Source of the DNA: Scleroderma bovista
Lineage: Eukaryota > Basidiomycota > Agaricomycetes > Boletales > Sclerodermataceae
Reading direction: 5' to 3'
Assembly: GCA_037178675.1 (NCBI GenBank)
Contig: JAYMGJ010000049.1
Location: 1-45,964 of the forward strand
DNA length: 45,964 bases
Positions within the stretch are counted from its first letter, which is position 1. Each line of letters starts with the position of its first letter. A model generated the notes under the pieces. It had not been told where the DNA came from, made no database searches, and saw only the letters and a list, made by a program, of their open reading frames with translations. This document shows positions 13,255 through 23,511 of this stretch, piece after piece. A program made the position numbers and the translations under genes.

Positions 13255-16200
13255 ATGTCCAGCTTCGACAAGGTCGTCAAGTTGGCTTGCAAGCCAAAGG
13301 CTGCCCCGCCAAAGGCAAAGGTATGTCCACTGTCTTGGCGTGCACCCATTAGGCGCTGACACGTCTGTCGCAGTACCTAGATCCCATCATAGCCGCTACC
13401 TGGTCCGAGGACGGCACCGTCCACGATGTCTGCAAGGCCCTGGTGCCCCGTCTACGTGAACCAAATGCCATCGTGCGTATGAGCCATGTTCCATAGCCTC
13501 GTCCCACGACCCTTCCTACCTGTAGGTCGTCTTCAAGGCGTTGATCGTATTACACACAATGATTCGAAATGGGGCTACCGACAACGTGCTTTCCCATCTT
13601 TCCTCTTCGGAGATACTCCGGTTGCGCAACATTTCTGCGGGTAACTGGGATGGTGCGTCTTGGCTGCTTGTCCTTTACATACGCCCTCATCTTTGGTTTA
13701 GGGTACCATGCTCCACAAAATCTGCAGCATTATGCCGTCTACCTCGACTCTCGTATTCGCGCTTTCAGAGAACTAAAACACGATGCCATCCGGGTGCAGT
13801 CAGAAACAAATCGTGATATGCGCGTTCATAATTCGATTGAGGAAGACATGGCATATACTACAGCACCCAAACACGCATCTACCAAGTCCAAGGGTCCACA
13901 ACGCAGTAAAACCGTCATGGGTCGAAAGCTGCGTATGATGACCGTCGAAAAGGGTCTTTTGAGGGAGACAAAAGTGGTTCAAAAGATGATAGATGCGTTG
14001 GTCGAGTGCCGGGTAGGCACACATTCCGTTCATCCGTCTCGTTCAGAAAATGAATGATCGCCTTTTCCCTCAGTTCTATTTGGATGATCTGGAAGACGAA
14101 CTTACTACTACTGCGCTCCGTATGCTTGTCAAGGACCTTCTTATCCTCTTCCAGGCATGCAATGAGGGTGTCATCAACGTCTTAGGTGAATGAGTAAAGC
14201 CAGATAACCCTTCTCCACTGACACAACCACAGAACATTATTTTGAGATGTCTAAATACGATGCAAAAGATGCCCTTGCCATCTACCGTAACTTCTGTAAT
14301 CAGACAGAACGGGTCATGGAATATTTCGGCGTCGCCAAGAAGCTCCAAAATCTCCTCAATGTCCCGATCCCCAGTTTGAAACACGTAAGTATGGTTGAGC
14401 CATACGGGGCTTCATAGACGAACCGTTGCTTGACAGGCTCCAGTATCGCTGGCGAGCTCCCTGGAAGAGTACCTGAACGACCCCAACTTTGAACAAAATA
14501 GAATAGAGTACAAGGCGAACAAAGATGCAGCTGACAAGAACGACAGAGGTCGCAATGGTGCTTCAACATCCTCTGCACCACCTCCCAAGGGTACAGTTAA
14601 AATTGATCTATGTAAACACCTTTATTCATATCGCCCCAGCTTCTTCACCCCAGCCGGCACCTGCTCCTTCCACAAGTTCCGCTACGTCAAACTCGTCAGC
14701 GCCATCTGGATCAGGGAGTAAGGATGATATGAACAAATCTGCGGCAGACTTCTTCAATTCCATCGAAGAGGAGCATTCGACTACCAACTCTCCAAATAGC
14801 AGGTTGGTATTTCTAGGCTGCAGTCATCAGATACTAACTTGAATTGAAGTCCGGCGACCAACTACTTCCAGCAACCGGCCCACAATCCCTTCGTACAGCG
14901 TCAAATGACGGGTGCTTTCACAAGCCAACCCCTAAACTTTCCAGCACAAGTACAGATGCAACCAACAGGTTTCCCTACCTCTCAGGTATTCCAGACCACT
15001 CAGCTACCCCAAGCACCTCAGCATCGACCATTTTCCACATTCTTGCAGCCACAAACAACCGGCTTCCAACCTGTTCCCGGGGCGGGAATGCTACAGCCGC
15101 AACCAACTGGTGTCAACCCATTCAGGCAAAGTATGCTTCTTCCCCAGGCAACGGGCATGGCAGCTTTTAACACAGGTAGTGGCAATGCATTCCTTTTGCC
15201 CTCCCAAACTGCCGGTCAACCGAATCCACCCATGCCGTTCCAGACGCCGATGGCACAACCTCCGTCATCAATACAACCTTTCGGAATGCCCCCGCAATCC
15301 CAGCAACCACTATTCGCCAGTCCCCCAGGTGAACAAACAGGACATCACGTCTCTGTGGATGTTCCTGCACGACCCGCGTCTACACCTCTTACAGCCTTTG
15401 GTACCTCCTCGTCATCTGTGTCTCCTCCTGTTGCGCAGCCGGTGAAGGCGCACCAGACGGGTTCACGAAATCCATTTGGTGTCCCTGTCGTGGCTCCTCC
15501 CCCCGTGCCCAAGCCGCCAACGCTCCTGGAATTGTCGATGGGACGAAAGCCCACAGTGAACGATAATCAACCTGCGTCTTTGCAGCCGCAGCCCACAGGT
15601 TTTGATGCTCCGGCATCTTCGATCTCGAGTGTTGCTTCTTCCTTTGCATTCCCTAAGCAGAATTCCCTTGGCTCCGGTAGTAATATGAATGATGCCGGGT
15701 TTAATCCTCAAATGACAGGCACCACAATGACCACCACGACGGGGACAACCACTTCGGAATCCCTGTTCTCCTTCACTCCGATTTCATCTCAACCGACAGG
15801 TGCTACTATTACGTCTTCTTCACCTTCAATTTCTGTATCGGGTGCCAGTGCTCCTCTCAAACCGCAGATGACCGGCTTTGGTGGGCTCAGGACATTCAAA
15901 CCAACCTCCAATTTTGGCGCTGCTCTCCTTGAGTCTCTTCCTCCTATACCACAATCGTCGGATATTACCCCTGAAGCTAAAGGTGCACCAGCGCTTACTC
16001 ACACCCCCACCTCGTCATTACCAACCAATTTGAATCTTGGCGGTTCGACCTTCTTGGCAGATCCCTCCCATTCACCGCAGGATACTACTGCAGCTGGAGG
16101 TCTTACCTCGCAACCTACTGGTGCATCGCCCGCTTTCTCGCGGCTTAACGGAGGGTCCACCGTCGGTGTAGGTCTCAGGCCTCAAGCCACTGGAACTTTG

Positions 16201-16446
16201 GGTGGCGCAAACCCCTTCCGTGCTACCATGTTTGCCTCCCCCTCTACCATGGGCACCACATCTCCATTTATGCAGCACTCTGCTTCAATACCGCAGCTCG
16301 GACTGAACGGAGGGGTAGGCGGTGTCCCTGCATTCGGAACCGGACTCGGAGGAAATAATAACGCCTTTCCTAACTTCGGTTCCGGCGATCCGAACGCCTC
16401 GAAACCATTCCAGCCAGCACAGCAGGCTGGGCCGTCTCTCATTTGA
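13255..16446 (+). CDS. ANTH-domain clathrin adaptor, AP180/YAP1801-like
   Basis: Endocytic adaptor that binds PI(4,5)P2 through its N-terminal ANTH domain and recruits clathrin and EH-domain proteins. The start at 13255 gives MSSFDKVVKLACKPKAAPPK; the next exons read YLDPIIAATWSEDGTVHDVC, then VVFKALIVLHTMIRNG, YAVYLDSRIRAFRELK, RFYLDDLEDELTTTALRMLV and EHYFEMSKYDAKDALAIYR. About nine short introns fall in the ANTH half; the 3' exon from roughly 14850 to 16446 is long. The C-terminal half is disordered and Gln/Pro/Thr-rich. It has four NPF motifs (ligands for EH domains) and ten strict [LIVM]xxQxTG motifs plus one with Phe, the recognition motif of Ark1/Prk1 kinases. This points to phospho-control of coat disassembly. 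Confidence 0.92.
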
Positions 16447-17040
16447 ACTCATGTACTATGCAATGACCACTGATGATTCTTTCCTTCTTTGTTATCCCGG
16501 ACGCACTCCTTATTGTCGTTCCTTTATAAGTTGATCTATAGTACTCGCGAGTTTGCCATCGCCTGCATCCAATTTTCATGTGTTTCGTTTCTCTCTTGCG
16601 GATTTCAAAGCCCTCTACATTCTTTTCAATTCTATATCTGTAATCTAGTGACAAGATCCTTTGAATACCATCTTGTGTAAACTCGAAGGAGGTTATTACG
16701 TGTGCCGTTCTTGAGACCTGTCTGACTTCAGGTTGGTATGGGTGATGACTTCGTCTGGCGTCCACGCTTGACTTGCAAGGGCAATACGCAAGAACGGCAA
16801 ACCGAAACAGAGCATTCATTCCAGTTTGGAGAATTGTTTGAAGAATGGCACATGGGCAGTCTATTTGCACTTTATAGCTGTGTCCTCAAACTCTGTCTTG
16901 TGACACTTGGTGACTCAGAGTAATACTTACAGTACTTACAACATGAGCAAAGAGTCAGATAAGATTACAATGATCCTAAAAACAGTTTGTAAGTTACATA
17001 GAACAGCCAGACGAGAAGATAACAAAAGTATTTTTAAACG
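16447..17040. other. 3' flank without recognisable gene
   Basis: Downstream region of the adaptor gene. It has TC-rich 3' UTR-like sequence to about 16680. The open frames (longest 143 codons, minus) have no family features or coding-like composition. No repeat or RNA gene was recognised. Confidence 0.5.
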
Positions 17041-17480
17041 GACCACTAGAGAATTGGTGGGGTCATTGTCACATTGGCGTGGTCATCGGCACTGTCGTTT
17101 TGGGATCGTTGTCGCCGTCGCTAGCGATGGTGTGGTGGGTCACTGGTGTTGGCAATGATAGGGTCACCGTCGTTGTCGTGTTGGTAGTGGTGGTGATGGT
17201 TGGCATTGGTGGCGTTAGCGTCGTCGTCTGGTGGTGGGGTCATGTTATAGTCGATGCTGGTTATCGTTGCCATCACGCTTGAAGCGGAGATGGGGATGGT
17301 CAACAATAGTGGTGTTGGCGTCATTGTCGTTGATTGTGGTGATCATATTGGTCGTTGTGGTTATGGTTGGTGTTGATGGGCGTGGTGGTCATTGTCGTCG
17401 CGTTAGTGGTTGTGATCGCCGTTGCTGCGCTGGCAGTGATGACCAGTGTAAGCATCCTCGTAGCTGTGGTCCCTCTCCTT
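17041..17480. repeat. G/T-rich low-complexity block
   Basis: About 440 bp dominated on the plus strand by degenerate GTN units (GTTGTCGTT, GGTGGTGAT, GTCGTCGTC). The complementary strand is an A/C-rich run that reads as poly-Thr/Asn in one frame. It resembles the block from 45388 to the window end in composition and strand bias. ORFs across it are artefacts of the repeat. Confidence 0.7.
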
Positions 17481-17775
17481 GCGAAGTGCAGGATCACGCG
17501 ACTTGAATCGATAGATTTGACATACCTAACGGCCTCAGTCTTAAGCTTCTTCACCACGCGCTCCTTGTGTAACAATTCGTCGTCAACTTTCATTTGAGTT
17601 CGGCGAACTCGAGCCTTTTCTCCCAGACCTGTATGACTTCATATGGGTTTTTCTTTTTCAGGTTTTCGCGCTCGAGTAATGATTTGGCCAAGCCATGGGC
17701 CTGTACAAACTTGAGAGGCGCGAGTCTTCCGGACGGACGTGCTCTCTCGGCGACGGAAGCATGTGTACAATTCAT
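17480..17775 (-). pseudogene. Unrecognised Lys/Glu-rich ORF remnant
   Basis: Two overlapping minus-strand frames give a plausible continuous Lys/Glu-rich helical protein: one ends ENLKKKNPYEVIQVWEKRLE...FAELK-stop, and the next starts on the overlapping ATG with MKVDDELLHKERVVKKLKTE. One base of shift joins them, so this is probably a decayed gene or transposon piece that runs into the low-complexity block. No family was recognised. Confidence 0.3.
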
Positions 17776-18508
17776 TGTGAGTGTCGTCGAACAATAAAAA
17801 TAATCACAGTGGCCGACCGATTGCCATCTGAGCTGGAAAACAAGAGAGTATTGACATTCAATGTTGGGATGATTCCATGGCCGCCCTGCTCAATCCTGCG
17901 TTCACGCCAGTGCAGATGCCATGGCCAAGCTCAGTAGTTGCGCTGGTGCAGGTATCCAAGCTGGCACTGCAAAAGCAGCAAACATGGATAGCGATAATGG
18001 AATCTTGGTGGTCCGAAAAGGGGGGAAAGGCTTGCAAGACTCCATGCTCTATTATCAGGCGATCTGACATCATTTATATATGGGCAACAGAACTGAGAAT
18101 ACGCACGATGGTCCCCATTACAGGTTCAAACTCATCTTCCGCGACAGTAACAGGCTGAGCACGATCCAATTCCTTCACTGCGTTGTGACAAACCGGAGCG
18201 GGTTTTCGTTCCAGATGCTGAAAGGGCACCTTGTGCACTGGCAGTGCTTCCCTACGCGCTTCTTCGTTGTTCCTATCGAGTCACTCCTCAAGGTGTCCCG
18301 TTCGTCCATGACGTAGGAGAAGCCAGCAGAGTCCTCGGCTGTATCTGGGAACGGGCTACTTCCGGTGAGCGAGACGGTAGGACTTCAGCACTTAGCAGAG
18401 TTTTGGGCGTGCGGTGATGTGGCCGCTAGACTGCTGTCGGCGTCGTCACAGCAGTCTGAAGTCTAAGTGCCCGTGTCAAAGACCAAACATCTTCGAGCTC
18501 CGGCCACA
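17776..18508. other. Intergenic region with no gene recognised
   Basis: About 730 bp between the ORF remnant and the PRO2 leader. The frames are short and unremarkable. It contains the 10-bp inverted repeat listed separately. Confidence 0.5.
18428..18457. repeat. 10-bp inverted repeat, possible hairpin
   Basis: AGACTGCTGT and ACAGCAGTCT form perfect arms around a 10-nt loop. An outer 8-bp pair, GACTTCAG near 18380 and CTGAAGTC near 18457, could extend the fold. It lies just upstream of the duplicated PRO2 leader; function unknown. Confidence 0.6.
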
Positions 18509-18762
18509 CTCTCACACGTACTTTGTGTGCTGTGTACTATTGAGAAGTGTTGCTGGGTTGTATTATGACGAGCTCTCTCCAAGAAATACAGGTTGCCTTG
18601 GCTTGGTTCTACATAAGCAATCAAGTTGACTCAATGATCAGCAAAGCCAGAAGGATCGATTGAGCTCTAATTTCAGTGGAACGACTATCTTCCTCTAACT
18701 TAGAGTCTGGCTTTGGGAGACTACGATCGAGCCAAAAGCGACCGTCTATCCTTCTCCCAAAG

Positions 18763-20314
18763 ATGGCTTCGACCTCTTCCGATTACTCGGTCGAAGACGT
18801 TGCAAAAGCGGCCAAATTTGCTTTCGAGAGCTCCCAGCTCCTTCCCCCCGATGTGCGCTCTCAGGCATTGGAAAAGATCGCAGAACGACTCGAGGTCAAC
18901 AAGGCTCCCATACTGGCTGCCAACAGCGAGGACATGCAGGTACAGTCGTTATCACCCTTAGTTCGATGTTTTTGGTTGATCTATGGCGAAGGCTGCTCAA
19001 GTCGAGGTCGATGCAGGGCGGATGTCAAATGCAATGCTGAAGCGTCTCGATCTTGGCAGAGGTGATAAATGGGACGCGATGGTCAAGGGTGTTCGGGACG
19101 TTGCAAGCCTTGCTGATCCCACCGGTGTCGTCACCTATGCAACAGAACTCGACGACAACCTCGAGCTCTACCGTGTTTCCTGTCCAATCGGCGTTCTACT
19201 TGTCATCTTTGAGGCACGCCCAGAAGTAGTCGTCAACATCGCAGCTCTAGCTATCAAGTCGGGTGAGTATGATCGGCGTGCTGTCGTTGACCCAATGCAA
19301 ACTAGACTATCTTCTAGGCAACGCTGCAATTTTGAAAGGAGGAAAGGAGTCCAACAGGACAACTCTACTTCTCTCTAAAGTCATAGCGGAGGGCCTTGCG
19401 CAGACCTCACTCCCCAGCACTTACATCCAGGCGATTCAGACCAGGGCAGAAGTATCTGCGCTCCTCGCTCTCGACCAGTACATTGATTTGGTCATCCCAA
19501 GAGGGAGTAACAGTCTCGTGAAGAGCATACAAAACAACACCCGGATCCCAGTCATGGGCCACGCCGATGGTCTCTGTCACGTCTACTTGGATGAGTCGGC
19601 GGAGTCGGAGAAAGCTGTGCGCATCGTGGTGGACTCCAAGGTAACCTCAATCGATCACCACTTGTTCGCTAAGACCTCTAACTCGAATGCGATGCCCAGA
19701 CTGACTACCCATCTGCGTGCAATGCGGTCGAGACCCTCATTGTCCACACATCGCTCCTGAACACCGTTTGGCCCGAGGTAGCAAGAGCACTTCTCGACGC
19801 AAACGTACGCCTTCTCTGTGATCCACAGACGCTTTCGGCACTATTTGCCTCCCCCTCCCCACACGAAAGACTCGGTAGCAACGTGTCTCCGGCCACAGAG
19901 TCGTCTTACAGAACCGAGCACCTTGACCTCACTCTCTCGGTTGTCACCTTACCTTCTGTTCACGCTGCGATTCAGTTCATAAATGCCCACTCTTCGCACC
20001 ATACGGATACTATCGTCACAGAATCTGAACAGGCAGCAACGACATTTTGTAGAGGTGTGGATTCTGCAGGCACATTCGTCAATGCGAGCACGCGCTTTTC
20101 GGACGGTTTTAGGTATGGTTTCGGCACAGAGGTTGGTATAAGCACGGGAAGGATCCATGCTCGAGGGCCAGTTGGGCTGGAGGGTCTCGTAATTTATAAG
20201 TATATGATGCGGAGCAAAGCAGACAACGGACATATTGTTGGAGAATTCGGAGTGGGAGAGGGAAAGAAAAGCTATAAGCACGCTTCTATCAATGCGACGA
20301 CTGTCCCATTTTAA
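18763..20314 (+). CDS. PRO2: Gamma-glutamyl phosphate reductase
   Basis: NADPH-dependent reduction of gamma-glutamyl phosphate to glutamate semialdehyde, the second step of proline synthesis; cytosolic. The start at 18763 gives MASTSSDYSVEDVAKAAKFA; the first intron follows EDMQ (acceptor just before GCTGCTCAA at about 18993). Family blocks are DNLELYRVSCPIGVLLVIFE, ARPEVVVNIAALAIKSG, then after an intron NAAILKGGKESNRT, IDLVIPRGSNSLVKS and VMGHADGLCHVYLDESA. A third intron leads into the active-site region PSACNAVETLIVH, which carries the catalytic Cys. The C-terminal part includes FRYGFGTEVGISTGRIHARG. The stop at 20312-20314 is only 51 bp from the convergent histone chaperone gene. The 5' 254 bp of leader plus the first codons were copied to 3816-4196. 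Confidence 0.93.
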
Positions 20315-20365
20315 AACGCCATGCCGGCGAATATGTATAACAGATCGTGCACAATGGAAGGGCTG

Positions 20366-21829
20366 TCACGAAGCCTCATCCTCTAGCTTTGCTTTCTTTG
20401 GGGGAGTTGAGTCTTCATCAGCAGCTTTGCGTTTGGTTGCAGCTTCCGAGTCGGCTGGTTTTTTCTTCTTCTTCACCATGGATGTCAGGTCATTGACGAC
20501 GGGTGCTTGACCTGGGACGGCTATTGATCGTGTATTAAGTTCCTCGTCAAGTGCTTTCGCAGCCATCGCCGGCGCAGACTCCGCTGGCTCCGAAGGTGAC
20601 GTTTTCAATTCTTCCACCTGAGAGTGGCCTAGTCAGCTTCATTCATTGGTGATATCGATCGAATAACTACCTTGGCAGCGAGATCTTCCCTGAGACTCTC
20701 GAGATCCCGTAATTCACCTTCCAATTGACTCTTCGTCAAATTTTGTACGAGTTCCCCTGGTGCCAACACGACGGGAGCAGCTTTTCCCTTTCCCTTTCTA
20801 TCTAATTCTTTGTGCCCCGGTACAGGAGTGGGAGTCAGCTTTCCATCTAGACCATCTTTGACCTCGCTGATACGACCCAGGACGCTTTTGAGTGCTTTCT
20901 CTGCATGTATTATGGCATCTGACAGTCGTCCGGAAGTAAGGTCAAGAACCATGCTGAGCTTGTAATGTGCTTCGGCAAGCTGACGCGAAGAGAGGGGCAG
21001 CAAGTCTGCCTTGAGTGCAAGCCCAGCCGAATAGTCCGCAATAGCTTGGTCAAATTTTTCTAAGGGAGAATCAGAAAAGTGTGAGGATACTCTGCAATTT
21101 GAGCCTATACACACCCGTCTCTAGTGATACATCTCCAAGAGCGATGTATGTGTCCGCCAGTTTAAGCTTGATCTGATCATCTTGGTCCTTCCCCTTCTCG
21201 TATATCGAGCGCGCAAGTTCAAGCACTTCCCAGGCAGCGTTGAAGTCGTCCTCAGGCTCCCCGTCGTCGCCATCACCGCCCCCGTCCCCTTCCCCTTCCC
21301 CGTCACTCTCTTCCTCCTCTTTCATACCTTGCCCAAACAGATCTACAGTCCCATCCTCCTCATCACCGTCACCCGAGAACGACAAAATAGGACCGTTTCC
21401 GTTGTGCTGTGCGGCTGCGCCAAGGCTTAAGCTTTAGCGGCAAGAGCAGGATGCATTGCGTTGCTCACGCTTCTCATCGTCTACTGGCGCAGGCTCGGCC
21501 TCCTTCCCAAGCACCGACGCTACAGAAATCGCGTTCTCCAATAGTGCCCTTCCATATGAGAAATACAGATCAGCCATCTCAGGCGCGTCCTCGCCATACT
21601 TCTTTGTTCTGGAGACGGGTGGCACGTCCCGTCAGCTATTTGCGGGATCCAGACAGGTCAGGACGTACTGGAGTTCGAGGGCCGTGGCATACAACTCGAT
21701 TGCCTGCTCATATTTCCTCAGCGCGAAAGCACGCCGCGCGCGTTCGAGGGCGATTTCGACGGTCATTGTGGGTGTGCTAGATGGATCTGTGCCGATGGTT
21801 TGGGGCGTTTCGCTGAAAAGCAGATTCAT
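20366..21829 (-). CDS. NASP/Hif1/Sim3-type histone chaperone (SHNi-TPR)
   Basis: TPR protein that binds H3-H4 and escorts it to the nucleus. The start at 21829 gives MNLLFSETPQTIGTDPSSTP, then the first TPR (IALERARRAFALRKYEQAIE). The next exon has APEMADLYFSYGRALLENAI, typical of the family. A strongly acidic insertion (EEEESDGEGEGDGGGDGDDG, about 21240-21330) interrupts the TPR array, as in NASP proteins. It is followed by EVLELARSIYEKGKDQDD, LADTYIALGDVSLET and EKFDQAIADYSAGLALKADL. The C-terminal helix and basic tail (KKKKKP; KRKAADEDSTPPKKAKLED) look like a nuclear localisation signal. Three or more short introns are present. It is convergent with PRO2. Confidence 0.87.
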
Positions 21830-23440
21830 TACGATGAGGATATATGTATACGAATGTGCAAGTTAAGGCTTACGAGGTCATGCTTGCCTCAAAGTAGATT
21901 CCGTGCAATGTTGTTGAGTGGAAGACAAGTACGATACTTGGTTTGGCACAAAACGCGTTGATACAGACGTACGCGTCTTCAGCTGCCCTGTGAAGAATTC
22001 TCGCAACTCAACATCCTCAATTTATCTCCATGAGTGCACTGTGCTACTCGCAGAAACTACACGATATGAGGGTCGGTGTTTAACAAGTAGAGCAAGTGGA
22101 CTTCGCCGCCTTCCATCAACCCTTTCTCTTGTCACATATCCCTCTATGGTTTACTCCTCCTGCTCAAACTCCCTTGGTCGTCCCATCTATTGTTTCAGAA
22201 TCTGATGTGTCGAGTCACTGGTATCTCCTGTAGTGGTTCCTTTCCCTCCGTCTGAATTCAGCCCAAAGCTCCAGTGGCAGTCGTGAAGTCGAATTTTGCT
22301 GTAACTGGACATTATTTCTACTGGTGATCCATCCGTCACGCTTCCATCCACCGTTTCGCCAACACTAGGACAGGGTCACTCAGCTCGACAGCACCATCTA
22401 GATTCGTGGTCAGCGAATTGCCCCCCGAGTCTGAGCAGGTCTTCAGCGACCTGTTGCCAAGTGAATCCAACGAGACTCCCGAGTCAGAACAACCCCCCTC
22501 TATTCACTCTTCCCAATGGGCGCTGGAAACGGATGCTTGCCTACGATCCAACCCATCTCCATTCTCTCGATCTGTTTCTCTGCCCGATGATTGTAATGAA
22601 TCATAGAAGACATCCCTAGTGCGTCTTAGCCCTTCTCCATTGATCAGCCCTTGGGATCTTACACACAACTCAGAGATCGTCTTATCGTCTACGTCCACGC
22701 CTTCATTTCCACCGAGTCCACCATTGCCACTTCCGCTGATTCTTACATGGGTTGTATGGAATTTTGATCCGGTAATGTTCCCTCTGCCTCCGTCCCCTGC
22801 ACTCGATCATCGTCAACATGGCTACTCCTAGTACCAAGAAATCCTCTTCCATGCACAATGAGGCAACACATGCCCCGAAAACATTGACTTGAAGAATTAT
22901 GGCTCCACTCAAGACAGCGACTGTACGGGCAAGTGACAGCCTACATGTTGGATTTCCCTTCCTCTGGTTCCGCATTGTATTCTTCGGGATCTTCGGTAGT
23001 CATACTACGACTTTTATGTAGATTACGGTCAGTACGGGGAATCATGTAAACAATAACGTTAATTGGACGCCTCATTCATGGGTCGTCTTGGGGCCCAGCA
23101 GTAACCTCGCCTTGCAGCAGAAGTAGAAAAAAATCCCTATAGTTTATCTGACGTGGTTCAGCGCTTGAGCTCTCGAAAGCGGATTGGCTGGCATCAGAAG
23201 CCTGGGCCGAATTAGTAGGGAGTAGGAAAGACGGGGTACACGACTATGCAGAACCAAGACAACTCACCAACTCTTCTCATATACAAAGTGCGTGCGAGAG
23301 GCACACCAACATCATGTGGTGGTTGCTACCCAAACAATAAGATTCAATCTACTTATTTGATGACACAATTAGCCTAGTGGTAAGTCCGTTAACATCCTAT
23401 TATTATCCGACAGTGAACTGATGCGATGCATTGGCCCACA
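21830..23440. other. 1.6-kb intergenic region
   Basis: Holds the chaperone promoter on the left and the carboxypeptidase B promoter on the right. The middle (about 22380-22830) is Ser/Pro/Glu-coding-like on the plus strand but is broken by stops in all frames, so it may be a decayed gene or element. No domain, RNA gene or terminal repeat was recognised. Confidence 0.5.
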
Positions 23441-23447
23441 GGCGAGC

Positions 23448-23454
23448 TATAAAA
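23448..23454 (+). promoter_or_regulatory. TATA box of carboxypeptidase copy B
   Basis: TATAAAA 58 bp upstream of the ATG at 23512, preceded by GGCCCACAGG as in copy A. Confidence 0.6.
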
Positions 23455-23511
23455 TGCTCAGGTCTATTGCCGACCCTCCTTGCGCCTTCCCCTCGTTCAT
23501 CACCCGCCGCC

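Noticed and set aside
22380..22830. Possible Ser/Glu-rich gene between the chaperone and carboxypeptidase B
   Set aside because: All frames are broken by stops and no splice pattern restores a coherent protein.
23369..23380. tRNA A-box-like TTAGCCTAGTGG before carboxypeptidase copy B
   Set aside because: No B box (GGTTCRANNCC) or cloverleaf downstream, so not called a tRNA or SINE.
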